A stretch of 64,000 nucleotides of DNA from Natrinema sp. CBA1119 (GTDB taxonomy: Archaea; Halobacteriota; Halobacteria; Halobacteriales; Natrialbaceae). Positions 34,504 to 43,164 of the stretch are shown here, one piece after another (within the stretch, counting starts at the first letter, position 1; each line of letters starts with the position of its first letter). Both the position numbers and the translations under genes were made by a program. The stretch is taken from assembly GCF_002572525.1 (NCBI RefSeq), contig NZ_PDBS01000001.1:1798001-1862000 (forward strand). Direction: 5' to 3'. The notes beneath the pieces were generated by a model. It was not told the origin of the DNA. It did no database searches and was given only the letters and a program-made list of their open reading frames with translations.

Positions 34504-35493
34504 CTATCCGTCGAACGGCAGCTCCGGCTCGTAATCGATCGCCTCGACGGTGGCATCCACGACCGTCTCGACGTTCGCGCCGGTCTCGATGCTCATGGTG
34601 AAATCGGCCGCGACGGCTTCGGTCAGGTCTCCCTCCTCGAACCGGTCTTCCTTGTTCGCGATCGTGAACACGGGGATGTCCTCGAACCGGGCCGAAATCG
34701 CGTCCCGAAGCTCGAGTTGCGGGCCGATCGGATAGCCACAGTCGCCGGTGGGGTCGACCATGACGAGCATGCAGTCGGCGAGGTGCTCGATGGCGCTGAC
34801 CGCCTGTGACTCGATCTCGTTGCGATCCTGCGGCGGTCGGTCGAGCAGCCCGGGGGTGTCGACGATCTGGTAGCGGAGATGGTCGCGCTCGAAGTGGCCG
34901 ACGCCGATCCCCTTCGTCGTGAAGGGGTAGGAGGCGGTCTCGCCGCGGGCGTTCGTGATGGTATTGACGAACGAGGACTTGCCGACGTTTGGATAGCCGG
35001 CGACGACGATCGTCGGCTCGTCGGGGTTGATCTCCGGCAGGTCGCGCAGGTCGTTACGCGATTTGTTGATGTACAGCAGGTGGTCGTCGACCTGCTCGAC
35101 GATGTCGGCGAGGCGGGCGAAGGCCTGCTTGCGGTGCTTGCGCGCCGTGTCCACGTCGGTCTTCCGCAGTCGGGACTGGTACTCCTCGTGAATCTCGCGG
35201 GCCTTCCGGCTGGCCCACATCACTTCCGACAGCGCCTGTCGGAGTTTGTCAACGTCGACGATCGCGTCGGCCAACTCGTAATAGAAGGGATGGACGTCGT
35301 CCTCGTACTCGAAGTCGGGCCACGCCGTGACGACGTTCTCGAGGTTGTCCGAGATGATGTTCGCCGCCGTCTGGAGCATCGACTGCTGGGCCTCGAGGCC
35401 GCCCTTTGCCTTGCCGGCCCGCGCCGCTCGCGAAAACGCCTTGTCGATCAGCTCTTCCGACGTGGGCGTTGTCGGAAGGTCTTCGAAAATCAT
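34504..35493 (-). CDS. NOG1-type GTPase
   Basis: A 329-residue Obg-related GTPase. The N-terminal 150 residues are the helical NOG1 domain (FSRAARAGKAKGGLEAQQSMLQ and later RLRKTDVDTARKHRKQAFARL). G1 is GYPNVGKSS (166-174), G2/G3 are YPFTTKGIGVGHF and DTPGLLDRP, and G4 is NKED. NOG1 is a 60S assembly factor in eukaryotes; the archaeal protein is expected to act on the large ribosomal subunit. Confidence 0.92.
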   Translation of the reverse strand: MIFEDLPTTPTSEELIDKAFSRAARAGKAKGGLEAQQSMLQTAANIISDNLENVVTAWPDFEYEDDVHPFYYELADAIVDVDKLRQALSEVMWASRKAREIHEEYQSRLRKTDVDTARKHRKQAFARLADIVEQVDDHLLYINKSRNDLRDLPEINPDEPTIVVAGYPNVGKSSFVNTITNARGETASYPFTTKGIGVGHFERDHLRYQIVDTPGLLDRPPQDRNEIESQAVSAIEHLADCMLVMVDPTGDCGYPIGPQLELRDAISARFEDIPVFTIANKEDRFEEGDLTEAVAADFTMSIETGANVETVVDATVEAIDYEPELPFDG

Positions 35494-35575
35494 GGGTAAG
35501 AGTAGAACGCGCGGTCATAAAAGGTCGTTCGTTGTCCGCCGCGAGCTTATCCCCGTCGCCGTCCTTCGATCTGGC

Positions 35576-35947
35576 ATGACAAACTGGCGCGCCGTCTTCG
35601 TCGGGTTCGTCGTCGCGACCGTCTTCGGAATCGTCGGCCTCGTCGTTCCGGGCGTCGGACAGCTCGCCGCCGGGCTACTCGGTGGTTTCGTCGCCGGCTA
35701 CATGGCCGGCGGCGGTATCGGTAGCGGCGTCTGGCACGGGCTGCTCGCCGGCTCGCTCGGCGGGATCATCGGTGGCCTACTCCTCGCCGTCGCCGTCGGT
35801 CTCGCGGGTCTCGCGCTCGGACCGCTCGGCGGGGCGATCTCCGGCGCCGCCGGGATCGGCATCTTCCTGCTCGCGGTTACGATCTCGATCGTGATGGCGC
35901 TCGAGAGCGCGGTCGCCGGTGCCGTCGGTGCCGCGGTCAGCAACTAA
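35576..35947 (+). CDS. DUF5518 family membrane protein
   Basis: A 123-residue Gly/Ala-rich integral membrane protein with three or four spans (about 5-25, 28-45, 55-80 and 85-115) and the sequence VPGVGQLAAGLLGGFVAGYMAGGGIGSGVWHG typical of haloarchaeal DUF5518. ATG 35576 is used; upstream in-frame sequence is antisense to the GTPase. Function unknown. Confidence 0.8.
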   Translation: MTNWRAVFVGFVVATVFGIVGLVVPGVGQLAAGLLGGFVAGYMAGGGIGSGVWHGLLAGSLGGIIGGLLLAVAVGLAGLALGPLGGAISGAAGIGIFLLAVTISIVMALESAVAGAVGAAVSN

Positions 35948-36066
35948 CGGACTGCTGGTCGGTCTCTCGAGCCGTCGGTGACGGACCGATGTGTGGGAGA
36001 TCCCGATCCCCGATGATCTGTCCCTGCGCAACCATTACAACGGGCGGGTCCGATCGTTTACCCGAC

Positions 36067-37518
36067 GTGTCACCTTCGGTCTACGATCCGCGACTCGAGT
36101 CGGTTACCGTCGCCGAAACGTCGCTCAGCGATATCGACGGCGAGAACGGCGATCTCCTGATCGGCGGCTATCCCGTCGCGGAACTCGCGACCAACGCGAC
36201 CTACGAGGAAACGGTCTTTCTCCTGTTCGAGGGTCGACTGCCGACCGCCGAGGAACTCGCGGACTTTCGCGGCGCTCTCGTGAGTCGCCGCAACCTCCCT
36301 TCGGCGGTCCGAGCGGTACTTCGGGAGGCCGCCGCGGCCGACGAACCCGTGATGGATGCGATCCGGATGGGTATCGCGGCGGCGACCCTCGAGACCGACG
36401 CGACGGAGCCGCGGGCGGCCGCCGAGCGAGTCGTTGCCGTCTTCCCCACGATCGCTGCCGCGTACTGGCGGTATCGACGCGGTGCGGAGCCGGTTGCGCC
36501 CGACGAGGAGCTTGGCCACGCCGCGAACTATCTGTACATGCTCACGGGCGAGCGGCCGGCCGACACCGACGTTCGCGGCCTCGAGGCGTTCCTGACGACC
36601 CTGATCGAACACGGCCTCAATCCGTCGACGTTTACCGCCCGAACCGTGCTGTCGACGGAGTCCGACGTCGTCTCCGCGGTGACGGCCGCCGTCGGGACGT
36701 TCAAGGGATCGCGCCACGGCGGCGGGCTCGAACTGGTCGCCGACGCCCTGCAGACGGTCCACGAGTCCGGCGGTGGCGAGGCGTACGTCCGCGAGAAGCT
36801 GGACGCCGGCGAGCGCGTGAAGGGGTTCGGCCATCCGGTCTACGAGGGACGGGACCCGCGTGCGCCGGTGCTTTCGGCGGTCGCCGAGCGCCTCGCCGAC
36901 GGGTCGGGCGACGACTTCCTCGAGACCGTCCGGGAGTTCGAGGCGGTCGCCGGCGACGTGCTGGCCGAGCGCGTTCCCAAGCGGGGGACGGAGCCGAACG
37001 TCGAGTTCTACGCCGCCGCCGTGCTCCGGGCGATCGGTCTCCCGCGGGAGCTGTTTACGGCGACGTTCGGCGTCTCGCGGGTCGGCGGCTGGACGGCCCA
37101 CTGTCTCGAGCAGTTGGCCGACAACGACCTCGTTCGGCCCACCGGCCGGTACGTCGGCGCGACGGAGCAGGCGTGGCTCCCCGTCGAGAACCGATACGTC
37201 GCGGGTGATTCGGTGGTTCGACACCCGGTCGAGTCCTCGTCGCTCGAGCCCGTTTCGGAGACGCTCGCGGTCCTCTCGGAGCCGAGTCGGCTCGAACTCC
37301 TCTTGCTGTTGTCCGACCGCGACGACGTGGTTTCGTACTCGGCGCTGCGCGCGTCGTCGTCGATCGAGGACAAGGGGCGGTTCAACTACCACCTGCGCCA
37401 GCTCCGGGAGTATTTCGTCGCGAAGCGCGAGGCGGGGTACGAACTGACCGACGCCGGTCGAACGGTCGTCCGGAGCGTCCTGACCGAGGGCCGACTCGCC
37501 GACGACCTCCGCAAGTAG
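36067..37518 (+). CDS. citrate synthase-like protein fused to a C-terminal winged helix
   Basis: A 483-residue protein from GTG 36067. Residues 1-380 follow the citrate synthase fold: EHGLNPSTFTARTV, GTFKGSRHGG (His217), GFGHPVYEGRDPRA (His256) and SRVGGWTAHCLEQ. The catalytic Asp of NVDFY is Glu313 (NVEFY), and the Arg that normally follows GFGH is Pro257. Residues 395-475 form an ArsR-like winged helix (EPSRLELLLLLSDRDDVVSYSALR, KGRFNYHLRQLREYF). A similar gene follows 240 bases downstream. It may be an altered enzyme or a metabolite-sensing regulator; neither is proven. Confidence 0.85.
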   Translation: MSPSVYDPRLESVTVAETSLSDIDGENGDLLIGGYPVAELATNATYEETVFLLFEGRLPTAEELADFRGALVSRRNLPSAVRAVLREAAAADEPVMDAIRMGIAAATLETDATEPRAAAERVVAVFPTIAAAYWRYRRGAEPVAPDEELGHAANYLYMLTGERPADTDVRGLEAFLTTLIEHGLNPSTFTARTVLSTESDVVSAVTAAVGTFKGSRHGGGLELVADALQTVHESGGGEAYVREKLDAGERVKGFGHPVYEGRDPRAPVLSAVAERLADGSGDDFLETVREFEAVAGDVLAERVPKRGTEPNVEFYAAAVLRAIGLPRELFTATFGVSRVGGWTAHCLEQLADNDLVRPTGRYVGATEQAWLPVENRYVAGDSVVRHPVESSSLEPVSETLAVLSEPSRLELLLLLSDRDDVVSYSALRASSSIEDKGRFNYHLRQLREYFVAKREAGYELTDAGRTVVRSVLTEGRLADDLRK

Positions 37519-37758
37519 GGCCGTCGGCCGGTCGTCGCTCGAGGGGAAGCGAGGTTCTCCGGCTCCGATGAAACGACAGTGCGTCACCGTTCGACGGATT
37601 CGGCCGTTTTGCCCGGTATCGGCCGTGGGTGGCTGGATTCGAACGCTACTGGAAACACCGCATGACCGACTGGTCCCGGAAGCGGTCGCCGCCGACCGCG
37701 AATCGGGAGAACGACGCTGCTCCGAGCGCTTACGGTGGTGTCGGCCCTCCGGAGAGAC

Positions 37759-38886
37759 ATGAGCGAGACCGTCAATCGGGGACTCGAGGGTATCACCGTC
37801 GCGGAGACGAGACTGAGCGACATCGACGGGGAGTCGGGAGCGCTGACCATCGGCGGGTTCCCGGTGGCGGAACTCGCGACGAATGCGACCTACGAGGAAA
37901 GCGTCTTTCTCCTGGTCGAGGATCGACTGCCGACGGCCGCGGAACTCGCCGACTTCCGTGCGGACCTCGCGAGCCGACGCGAGATCTCCGAGGAGGTCCG
38001 TGCCGTCCTTCGACGGGCCGCCGCCGAGGACCGTCCGGCGATGGACGCGCTCCGGATGGGGTTGGCCGCGTCGACGCTCGGAACCGCGGAGTCCGTGTCG
38101 GAGGAGACCGCACGGCGAGTCGTCGCTGTCGTCCCGACCATCGTCGCGACCTACTGGCGATACCGACGGGGTAACGAGCCCGTCCCCCCGCGCGAGGACC
38201 TCGGCCACGCCGCGAACTACCTGTACATGCTCACCGGTACAGAGCCGGACGAGGCCACCGTCCGCGGGCTCGAGACCTACCTCAATACCGTCGTCGACCA
38301 CGGCGTCAATGCTTCGACGTTTACCGCGCGGACCGTCGTCTCGACGCAGTCGGATCTCGTCTCGGCGGCGACCGCCGCGGTCGGTTCGCTCAAGGGACCG
38401 CTCCACGGCGGCGCGCCCGGTCCCGTTCTCGACATGCTCCGGACCGTCCACGAGCGCGGGGATCCCGACGCCTACGTCCGCGAAAAACTCGACGCCGGCG
38501 AACGGCTGATGGGTTTTGGCCACCGCGTCTACCGGGTCCGAGACCCGCGAGCGGCGGTCCTCTCGTCGGCGGCGGACCGCCTCTATCAGGGGAGGGACGA
38601 CGACTTCTTCGAGACGGTCCGGGCGTTCGAGACGGTCGCCGTCGACGCCCTCGCGGCGCGGGGCGGCGACCGCCGCCTCGACACTAACGTCGAGTTCTAC
38701 ACCGCCGCCTTGCTCGAGGGCGTCGGGATTCCGATGGAACTGTTCACGACGACGTTCGCGGTCTCGCGAGTCGCCGGGTGGATGGCCCACTGCCTCGAGC
38801 AGCGGGCAGACAACCGACTGATCCGACCGGTCTCCCGGCACGTCGGCGAGACCGATCGGACGTGGACGCCAGTCGACGAGCGGTGA
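37759..38886 (+). CDS. citrate synthase-like protein (paralogue, no HTH)
   Basis: A 375-residue citrate synthase family protein. Conserved parts are DHGVNASTFTARTVVST, LKGPLHGGAPGPVLDM (His216), GFGHRVYRVRDPRA (His255, Arg256) and SRVAGWMAHCLEQ. As in the upstream paralogue, the catalytic Asp is replaced by Glu (Glu312 in NVEFY). The two share most of their sequence and probably arose by duplication. GGAGAG lies just before ATG 37759. Citrate, 2-methylcitrate or another acyl-CoA condensation is possible. Confidence 0.85.
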   Translation: MSETVNRGLEGITVAETRLSDIDGESGALTIGGFPVAELATNATYEESVFLLVEDRLPTAAELADFRADLASRREISEEVRAVLRRAAAEDRPAMDALRMGLAASTLGTAESVSEETARRVVAVVPTIVATYWRYRRGNEPVPPREDLGHAANYLYMLTGTEPDEATVRGLETYLNTVVDHGVNASTFTARTVVSTQSDLVSAATAAVGSLKGPLHGGAPGPVLDMLRTVHERGDPDAYVREKLDAGERLMGFGHRVYRVRDPRAAVLSSAADRLYQGRDDDFFETVRAFETVAVDALAARGGDRRLDTNVEFYTAALLEGVGIPMELFTTTFAVSRVAGWMAHCLEQRADNRLIRPVSRHVGETDRTWTPVDER

Positions 38887-38922
38887 GTGGACCTCGGGTT
38901 CCGACCGCAGTCGGGACGCGAC

Positions 38923-39276
38923 TCAGGCCCCGGCCATCTCCCGACAGCTCTCGGCGCACTTCGGCAGGACTTCTGCACAGGCCTGACAGTGGTCGTGATC
39001 GTGCTGTTCGCACTCCTCGGCACACTCCTCGCAGAGGTCTGCACAGAGTTCGCCCAGCTCCTGGTGATACCCCGAGTTGCGCGCCATGAATCGCGCGTGC
39101 AGCGACGCGATGTCGGCTACGTCCCGGCAGAGCCGGATACAGCGGGCCATCCCTTCGCCCTCGCCCGCACAGGCGTCCGCACACCACTCGCAGACCTGGG
39201 CGGCCTCGAGGCAGTTGTCGATACACTCCTGCATGTGCTCGTCAGAATGCGCGTTTTCGAGTTGTTGTAGTGCCAT
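38923..39276 (-). CDS. Cys-rich four-helix bundle protein (DUF326/copper-storage type)
   Basis: A 117-residue protein with 15 cysteines in CxxxC-like patterns along predicted helices (ECIDNCLEAAQVCEWCADAC, RCIRLCRDV, CADLCEECAEECEQ, HCQACAEVLPKCAESC) and a His-rich turn (EQHDHDHC). This matches the DUF326 / Csp-like copper-binding four-helix bundles, which store Cu(I) inside a Cys-lined core. No signal peptide, so cytosolic. Confidence 0.88.
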   Translation of the reverse strand: MALQQLENAHSDEHMQECIDNCLEAAQVCEWCADACAGEGEGMARCIRLCRDVADIASLHARFMARNSGYHQELGELCADLCEECAEECEQHDHDHCQACAEVLPKCAESCREMAGA

Positions 39277-39318
39277 CGCCCGTGTCTCTACTGCCCAGCC
39301 TGTTCAAGATGCTCGCGG

Positions 39319-39389
39319 CGAATGCAAGCGGCGGTGACTGTGTGCGACGGAGCAACGAATGCGAGCAGCGGTGATGTGTGCGACGGAGC
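39319..39389. repeat. imperfect tandem repeat, 37-base step
   Basis: Two 34-35 base units beginning CGAATGC and ending GTGTGCGACGGAGC lie at 39319-39353 and 39356-39389, in the gap before hisE. Confidence 0.55.
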
Positions 39390-39415
39390 GGCGGAGCGAC
39401 GATCGATTGTAGCGG

Positions 39416-39700
39416 CTAGCGCCGCGCCTCGAGTTCCGCCTCGAGATCCGAGAGCTCCATGTCCTTCATGGAGAGCAAGACGAGCAGGTGGTAGACGATG
39501 TCGGCACCCTCGTGGGCGATCTCCTCGCGGTCGTCGTCCTTTGCGGCCAACACGAGTTCGGTCGTCTCCTCGCCGAGTTTTTCTAACACTTCGTTCTCCC
39601 CTTTCTCGTGGGTAAACAGCGACGCGGTGTAGGAGTCCTCGGGCAGCGTTTCCTTCCGGTCTTCGATCACGGCGAACAGTTCCTCGAGCGTTTCGTCCAT
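39416..39700 (-). CDS. hisE: phosphoribosyl-ATP diphosphatase
   Basis: A 94-residue HisE, second step of histidine biosynthesis (PR-ATP to PR-AMP). The all-alpha NTP-pyrophosphatase motif is EKLGEETTELVLAAKDDDREEIAHEGADIVYHLLVLL, with the metal-binding Glu/Asp pattern EExxE...ExxD. Standard length. It directly follows the DUF151 gene (stop and start adjacent), an operon-like arrangement with pdxT upstream. Confidence 0.93.
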   Translation of the reverse strand: MDETLEELFAVIEDRKETLPEDSYTASLFTHEKGENEVLEKLGEETTELVLAAKDDDREEIAHEGADIVYHLLVLLSMKDMELSDLEAELEARR

Positions 39701-40168
39701 CTACATTTCACCCGACACGTTGCGGATGTCTTCGAGTTCGTCAAACTTTTCGCTATCGTCTCGCCCGTCCTCGAAGACCGACTCGGAGACCTCGATCGGC
39801 GCGTTCGTCCGGGCCGCCAGCGCGAGCGAATCGCTCGGCCGGGCGTCGACGACCGTCTCGCCGCGGGCCGTCTCGAGGTGGAGATCGGCGATGTAGGTCC
39901 CGCCCTGTCCGTCTCCGCGCTCCTTGATTTCGTTGACGACGACGCGGTCGATCCGACTGCCCAACTCCTCCATGACGTCCAACAAGAGATCGTGCGTCAG
40001 CGGCCGTCCGATGTCCTCGGCTTCGAGCCCGCGGGCGATGCTTGTCGCCTCGCTGAAGCCGATGAATATCGGCACGACATCGTCCTCGCCGTCGACGGCG
40101 AGGACGACAACCGGGACCGGTCCCTGGGGGGTCCCCGCGACGCGAACCGCGTCGATGGATGCCTGCAT
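39701..40168 (-). CDS. DUF151 / bifunctional-nuclease-like protein
   Basis: A 155-residue protein of the DUF151 family. Landmarks are VVVLAVDGEDDVVPIFIGFSEATSIARGLE, RPLTHDLLLDVMEELGSRIDRVVVNEIKERG and VDARPSDSLALAARTNAPIEVSESVFED. Plant and bacterial members are called bifunctional nucleases, but activity in archaea is not established. ATG 40168 begins MQASIDAVRV; the longer frame is antisense or Arg-rich filler. Confidence 0.87.
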   Translation of the reverse strand: MQASIDAVRVAGTPQGPVPVVVLAVDGEDDVVPIFIGFSEATSIARGLEAEDIGRPLTHDLLLDVMEELGSRIDRVVVNEIKERGDGQGGTYIADLHLETARGETVVDARPSDSLALAARTNAPIEVSESVFEDGRDDSEKFDELEDIRNVSGEM

Positions 40169-40278
40169 ACCCGTACCGTGGGGAAGGAGAGAGAAAACAG
40201 GTCCGGTCGCGAATGCATGCACGGAGGCCCGGGACGCCATCGAACGCAGTGCCGGGACGTCGTCCTCGAGGCGCGGCG

Positions 40279-40896
40279 TTATCGGGGCTCCTCGAGCGCC
40301 GGCGTCGTCGCCGCGTCGTTTTCGAAGAAGGCCAGCCCGTGAATCCGGCTGTCCGGCGTCAGTTCCGGGTGAAAGGAGGTCCCGACGACCGGCCCGTCCC
40401 GGACGGCGACCGGGCGGTCGTCCCACGACGCGAGGACATCAGCGCCGCCGACCGAATCGATAGCGGGTGCGCGAATGAACACCGCCGGATACGGCTCGTC
40501 GAGGCCCGCGACGGCGAGCGGCGCTTCGAAGCTGTCTTTCTGCCGGCCGAACGCGTTTCGCTCGACGCTCACGTCGAGGACGCCGAGTTCCTCGATCCGG
40601 TCGTCGCCGGCGTCGCTCGAGGCGACGATCAGGCCGGCACACGTCGCGAGCAGGGGCTTCCCGGCGGCGACGTGCGCTCGGATTTCGGGGGCGATCCCCT
40701 CGCTGTGGAGCAGTCGGGAGATGGTCGTCGACTCGCCGCCGGGCATCGCCAGCAGATCGCAGTCGGGGACGATCCCCGACTCGCGGATCTCGCGGACGGT
40801 GACTTCGCGGTCGCGAACCGCGGCGGCGCGCTCGATGGCCGCTGCGTGTTCCTCGACGTCGCCCTGAACCGCGACGACGCCCGCAGTCAGTGACAT
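40279..40896 (-). CDS. pdxT: pyridoxal 5'-phosphate synthase glutaminase subunit
   Basis: A 205-residue class I glutamine amidotransferase. GVVAVQGDVEEH starts the fold, PGGEST (52-57) is the PdxT signature, Cys86 in LLATCAGLI is the nucleophile, and His in VGTSFHPEL completes the triad. It releases ammonia for PdxS to make vitamin B6; pdxS is not in the window. ATG 40896 (MSLTAGVVAV) is chosen over an upstream frame. Confidence 0.93.
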   Translation of the reverse strand: MSLTAGVVAVQGDVEEHAAAIERAAAVRDREVTVREIRESGIVPDCDLLAMPGGESTTISRLLHSEGIAPEIRAHVAAGKPLLATCAGLIVASSDAGDDRIEELGVLDVSVERNAFGRQKDSFEAPLAVAGLDEPYPAVFIRAPAIDSVGGADVLASWDDRPVAVRDGPVVGTSFHPELTPDSRIHGLAFFENDAATTPALEEPR

Positions 40897-41023
40897 GGCC
40901 CCGGCTACGGATGGGGGCGTCAAAAACATCGCGCCATCGGAACTGGCCGCATCGTCGGACTCGGTCGACCGTGACATGTCTGCCGCATCCTTACTGCCCT
41001 CGGCAACGTTTGCTGAACCGGAG

Positions 41024-41239
41024 ATGAGCCGAATTGACGCGCGTCGATGGGAGTACAGGACGCTCAGACCGGTTCGCGGCGAAACGAAAAAGGAGGCCGA
41101 GGACCCCCAAGCGGCGCTGAACGAGCACGGCGCTGACGGCTGGGAACTCGTCGAGACGATCGACTACACGGGCGGCGGGACCAAGTACCTGGTATTCAAA
41201 CGCCCCGCCGAGACGAGTGCCGGTGCCGATGACGGGTGA
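41024..41239 (+). CDS. small DUF4177-type protein
   Basis: The 71-residue product starts MSRIDARRWEYRTLRPVRGE. It has the DUF4177 pattern of an aromatic first strand (WEYRTLRP), a central ALNEHGADGWELVETI and a final strand YLVFKRP. It lies 6 bases before the next gene on the same strand. Function unknown. Confidence 0.75.
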   Translation: MSRIDARRWEYRTLRPVRGETKKEAEDPQAALNEHGADGWELVETIDYTGGGTKYLVFKRPAETSAGADDG

Positions 41240-41245
41240 AACGCT

Positions 41246-42316
41246 GTGAACGACACCGACGACCTCGATAGTGAGATAGCCGGCGACTCCGACATCGAGA
41301 CGGCCGGCGACTCCGACATCAGCACGGCAAACACGATGCGCGAACGCGCCGGTGAAAGTCGGCTCAAAATCTGGCTCCTGCTCGCCGCCTCTCGGCTGCA
41401 GGTGACCGCCGTCTTGGCGCTCGGCGTGTTCGTCACGTTCGTGGTGTTCGTCACCCTCACGCCGTCGCCCCTGCATGCGCAACTCCAGACCGGCGACACC
41501 ATCGAGACGATGTTCTCGACGATGATCGGGGCGATTATCACCGGCGCTACGCTCGTCGTCACCATCGGCCAACTAGTGCTCTCTCAGGAGAACGGTCCGC
41601 TCGGCGACCAGCGCGACCGGATGGAGAACTCGATGGACTTCCGCGATTACACCGAGGAGCTCATCGGGTCGCCCAGTCCGGCGGATCCGTCGGAGTTCCT
41701 CCGCCAACTCGTCTTCGTGGCCGAACTGCGAGCGAAGGCGCTTCGCGACGGTGTCGCTGACAACGATAACGACCAGCTCCGCGCGGAGGTCGACGAGTTC
41801 ACCGACAGCCTCGTGGGCAACGCCGAACTGGTCATCGACCAACTCGAAGACGCGACGTTCGGGAACTTCAGCGTCCTGTTCGCCGCGCTGAACTTCAATT
41901 ACGGCTGGAAGATCTTCCAGGTCGAGCGGATCGCCAACGAGTTCGAAGACAGCCTGAGCGCCGAAGAGCTGTCCACTCTGGACGAGCTAAAGACGTCGCT
42001 CAGCCTGTTCGGGCCGGCGCGAGAGCACGTCAAGACGCTGTACTTCGAGTGGGAACTCGTCACACTCTCGCAGATGATAATTTACGCGGCGGTTCCGGCG
42101 CTGGTCCTCGCCGGGATTATGCTCACGGTTGTCGACGCGGGCACGTTCCCCGGGCGAACGCTCGGCGTGGCGAACATCACGTGGGCGATCGGGGCGGCGT
42201 TTACAGTGACGCTCCTGCCGTTTCTGCTGTTCGCGTCCTACGTCCTCCGGATCGTGACGGTCGCCAAGCGAACGCTCGCCATCGAACCGCTGATCCTTCG
42301 CAACTCCCAGCGGTAG
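41246..42316 (+). CDS. haloarchaeal four-span membrane protein
   Basis: A 356-residue protein from GTG 41246. The N-terminus repeats AGDSDIETAGDSDIS, encoded by a direct DNA repeat at about 41279-41320. Two spans lie at about 52-72 and 88-112, a long acidic soluble domain at 115-270 (EDATFGNFSVLFAALNFNYG in it), and two spans at 278-300 and 312-337. No transport motif is recognised. Probably an uncharacterised membrane protein of haloarchaea. Confidence 0.78.
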   Translation: MNDTDDLDSEIAGDSDIETAGDSDISTANTMRERAGESRLKIWLLLAASRLQVTAVLALGVFVTFVVFVTLTPSPLHAQLQTGDTIETMFSTMIGAIITGATLVVTIGQLVLSQENGPLGDQRDRMENSMDFRDYTEELIGSPSPADPSEFLRQLVFVAELRAKALRDGVADNDNDQLRAEVDEFTDSLVGNAELVIDQLEDATFGNFSVLFAALNFNYGWKIFQVERIANEFEDSLSAEELSTLDELKTSLSLFGPAREHVKTLYFEWELVTLSQMIIYAAVPALVLAGIMLTVVDAGTFPGRTLGVANITWAIGAAFTVTLLPFLLFASYVLRIVTVAKRTLAIEPLILRNSQR

Positions 42317-42443
42317 CGGCGATTCGGATTGCCGATCACGGTTCGGTCGCGGTGACCGACCGGCCGACCGCTTGCCTCTCGCAACGGAGTTCCGGCAGTG
42401 CTGTGGCTACTCGAGGCGACGCTGAAAGAAGGGAGCCGATGCG

Positions 42444-42605
42444 TTACGAGACGAACGTCAGCAGCTGGACCAGCACGCCCAGCATGACGCCGAACGCGAT
42501 GACCGTCTTGGGGTCGATACGGATGGCGTTCGAGTCCTCGGAGTCGAAGTACCGGACGAGTCCGGCACTGGACATCAGCCCGCCAGTGTTCTGTCCTTTG
42601 TCCAT
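42444..42605 (-). CDS. secG: preprotein translocase Sec61-beta/SecG
   Basis: A 53-residue tail-anchored protein. The cytoplasmic part ([20 protein letters not shown], then [12 protein letters not shown]) and the C-terminal span ([18 protein letters not shown]) are the hallmarks of archaeal Sec61-beta, the third subunit of the SecYEG channel. Too short for the usual ORF cut-off. Monocistronic. Confidence 0.92.
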   Translation of the reverse strand: MDKGQNTGGLMSSAGLVRYFDSEDSNAIRIDPKTVIAFGVMLGVLVQLLTFVS

Positions 42606-42723
42606 ACCCGTCCCTATGGGCCCCTGAAACTAAACCTTTCGACCGGAGCCCGTCGTCGATCACGGCAATCGGTTGGCAGTGGGAAACCCTTATGCGCAGC
42701 GCGAGGCAACTAGCGTTGACCGC

Positions 42724-42993
42724 ATGACTGTCACACTCAAGGACTTCTACGCAGACTGGTGTGGCCCCTGCAAGACCCAGGATCCGATCCTCGAGGACCT
42801 CGAGGACGATTGGGAGGGCCGATTCGAAGTCGAGAAAGTAAACGTCGACGAGCAACAGGATATCGCGAACGAGTACCAGGTTCGGTCGCTGCCGACGCTG
42901 ATCATCGAGAACGACGACGGCATCGTCGAGCGCTTCGTCGGCGTCACCCAGCGCAACGACATCGAGGACGCCCTCGAGTCGGCCGGCGCATAA
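42724..42993 (+). CDS. thioredoxin
   Basis: An 89-residue thioredoxin fold. Active site WCGPC (Cys13, Cys16) is followed by the cis-proline strand RSLPTLIIENDDG. Short for the family (about 105) because the N-terminal helix is missing. A CCTTAT box lies about 33 bases before ATG 42724. Cytosolic disulfide reductase. Confidence 0.93.
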   Translation: MTVTLKDFYADWCGPCKTQDPILEDLEDDWEGRFEVEKVNVDEQQDIANEYQVRSLPTLIIENDDGIVERFVGVTQRNDIEDALESAGA

Positions 42994-43164
42994 ACGACGA
43001 ACACCGGCGGTTCTCTTCGGTTTTCGCGATCGACGAGCGACCGCGCCCGCGGTTTCGTTTGACGCACTCGCTCGAGGCGCAGGTACTCCTCAAGCGGATC
43101 GAACCGTGAGAACGTCGAGCGGAGCGAACCAGGACGGTGGTCACGCCGGCTCAGTCGACGCCGT

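Noticed and set aside
37635-37660. GATTCGAAC sequence like a tRNA T-arm on the minus strand
   Set aside because: The flanking bases do not pair as a T stem and no anticodon or acceptor arm can be formed.
36070-38841. 923-residue open frame opposite both citrate synthase-like genes
   Set aside because: Antisense shadow that spans two real genes and their gap; no domain is recognisable.
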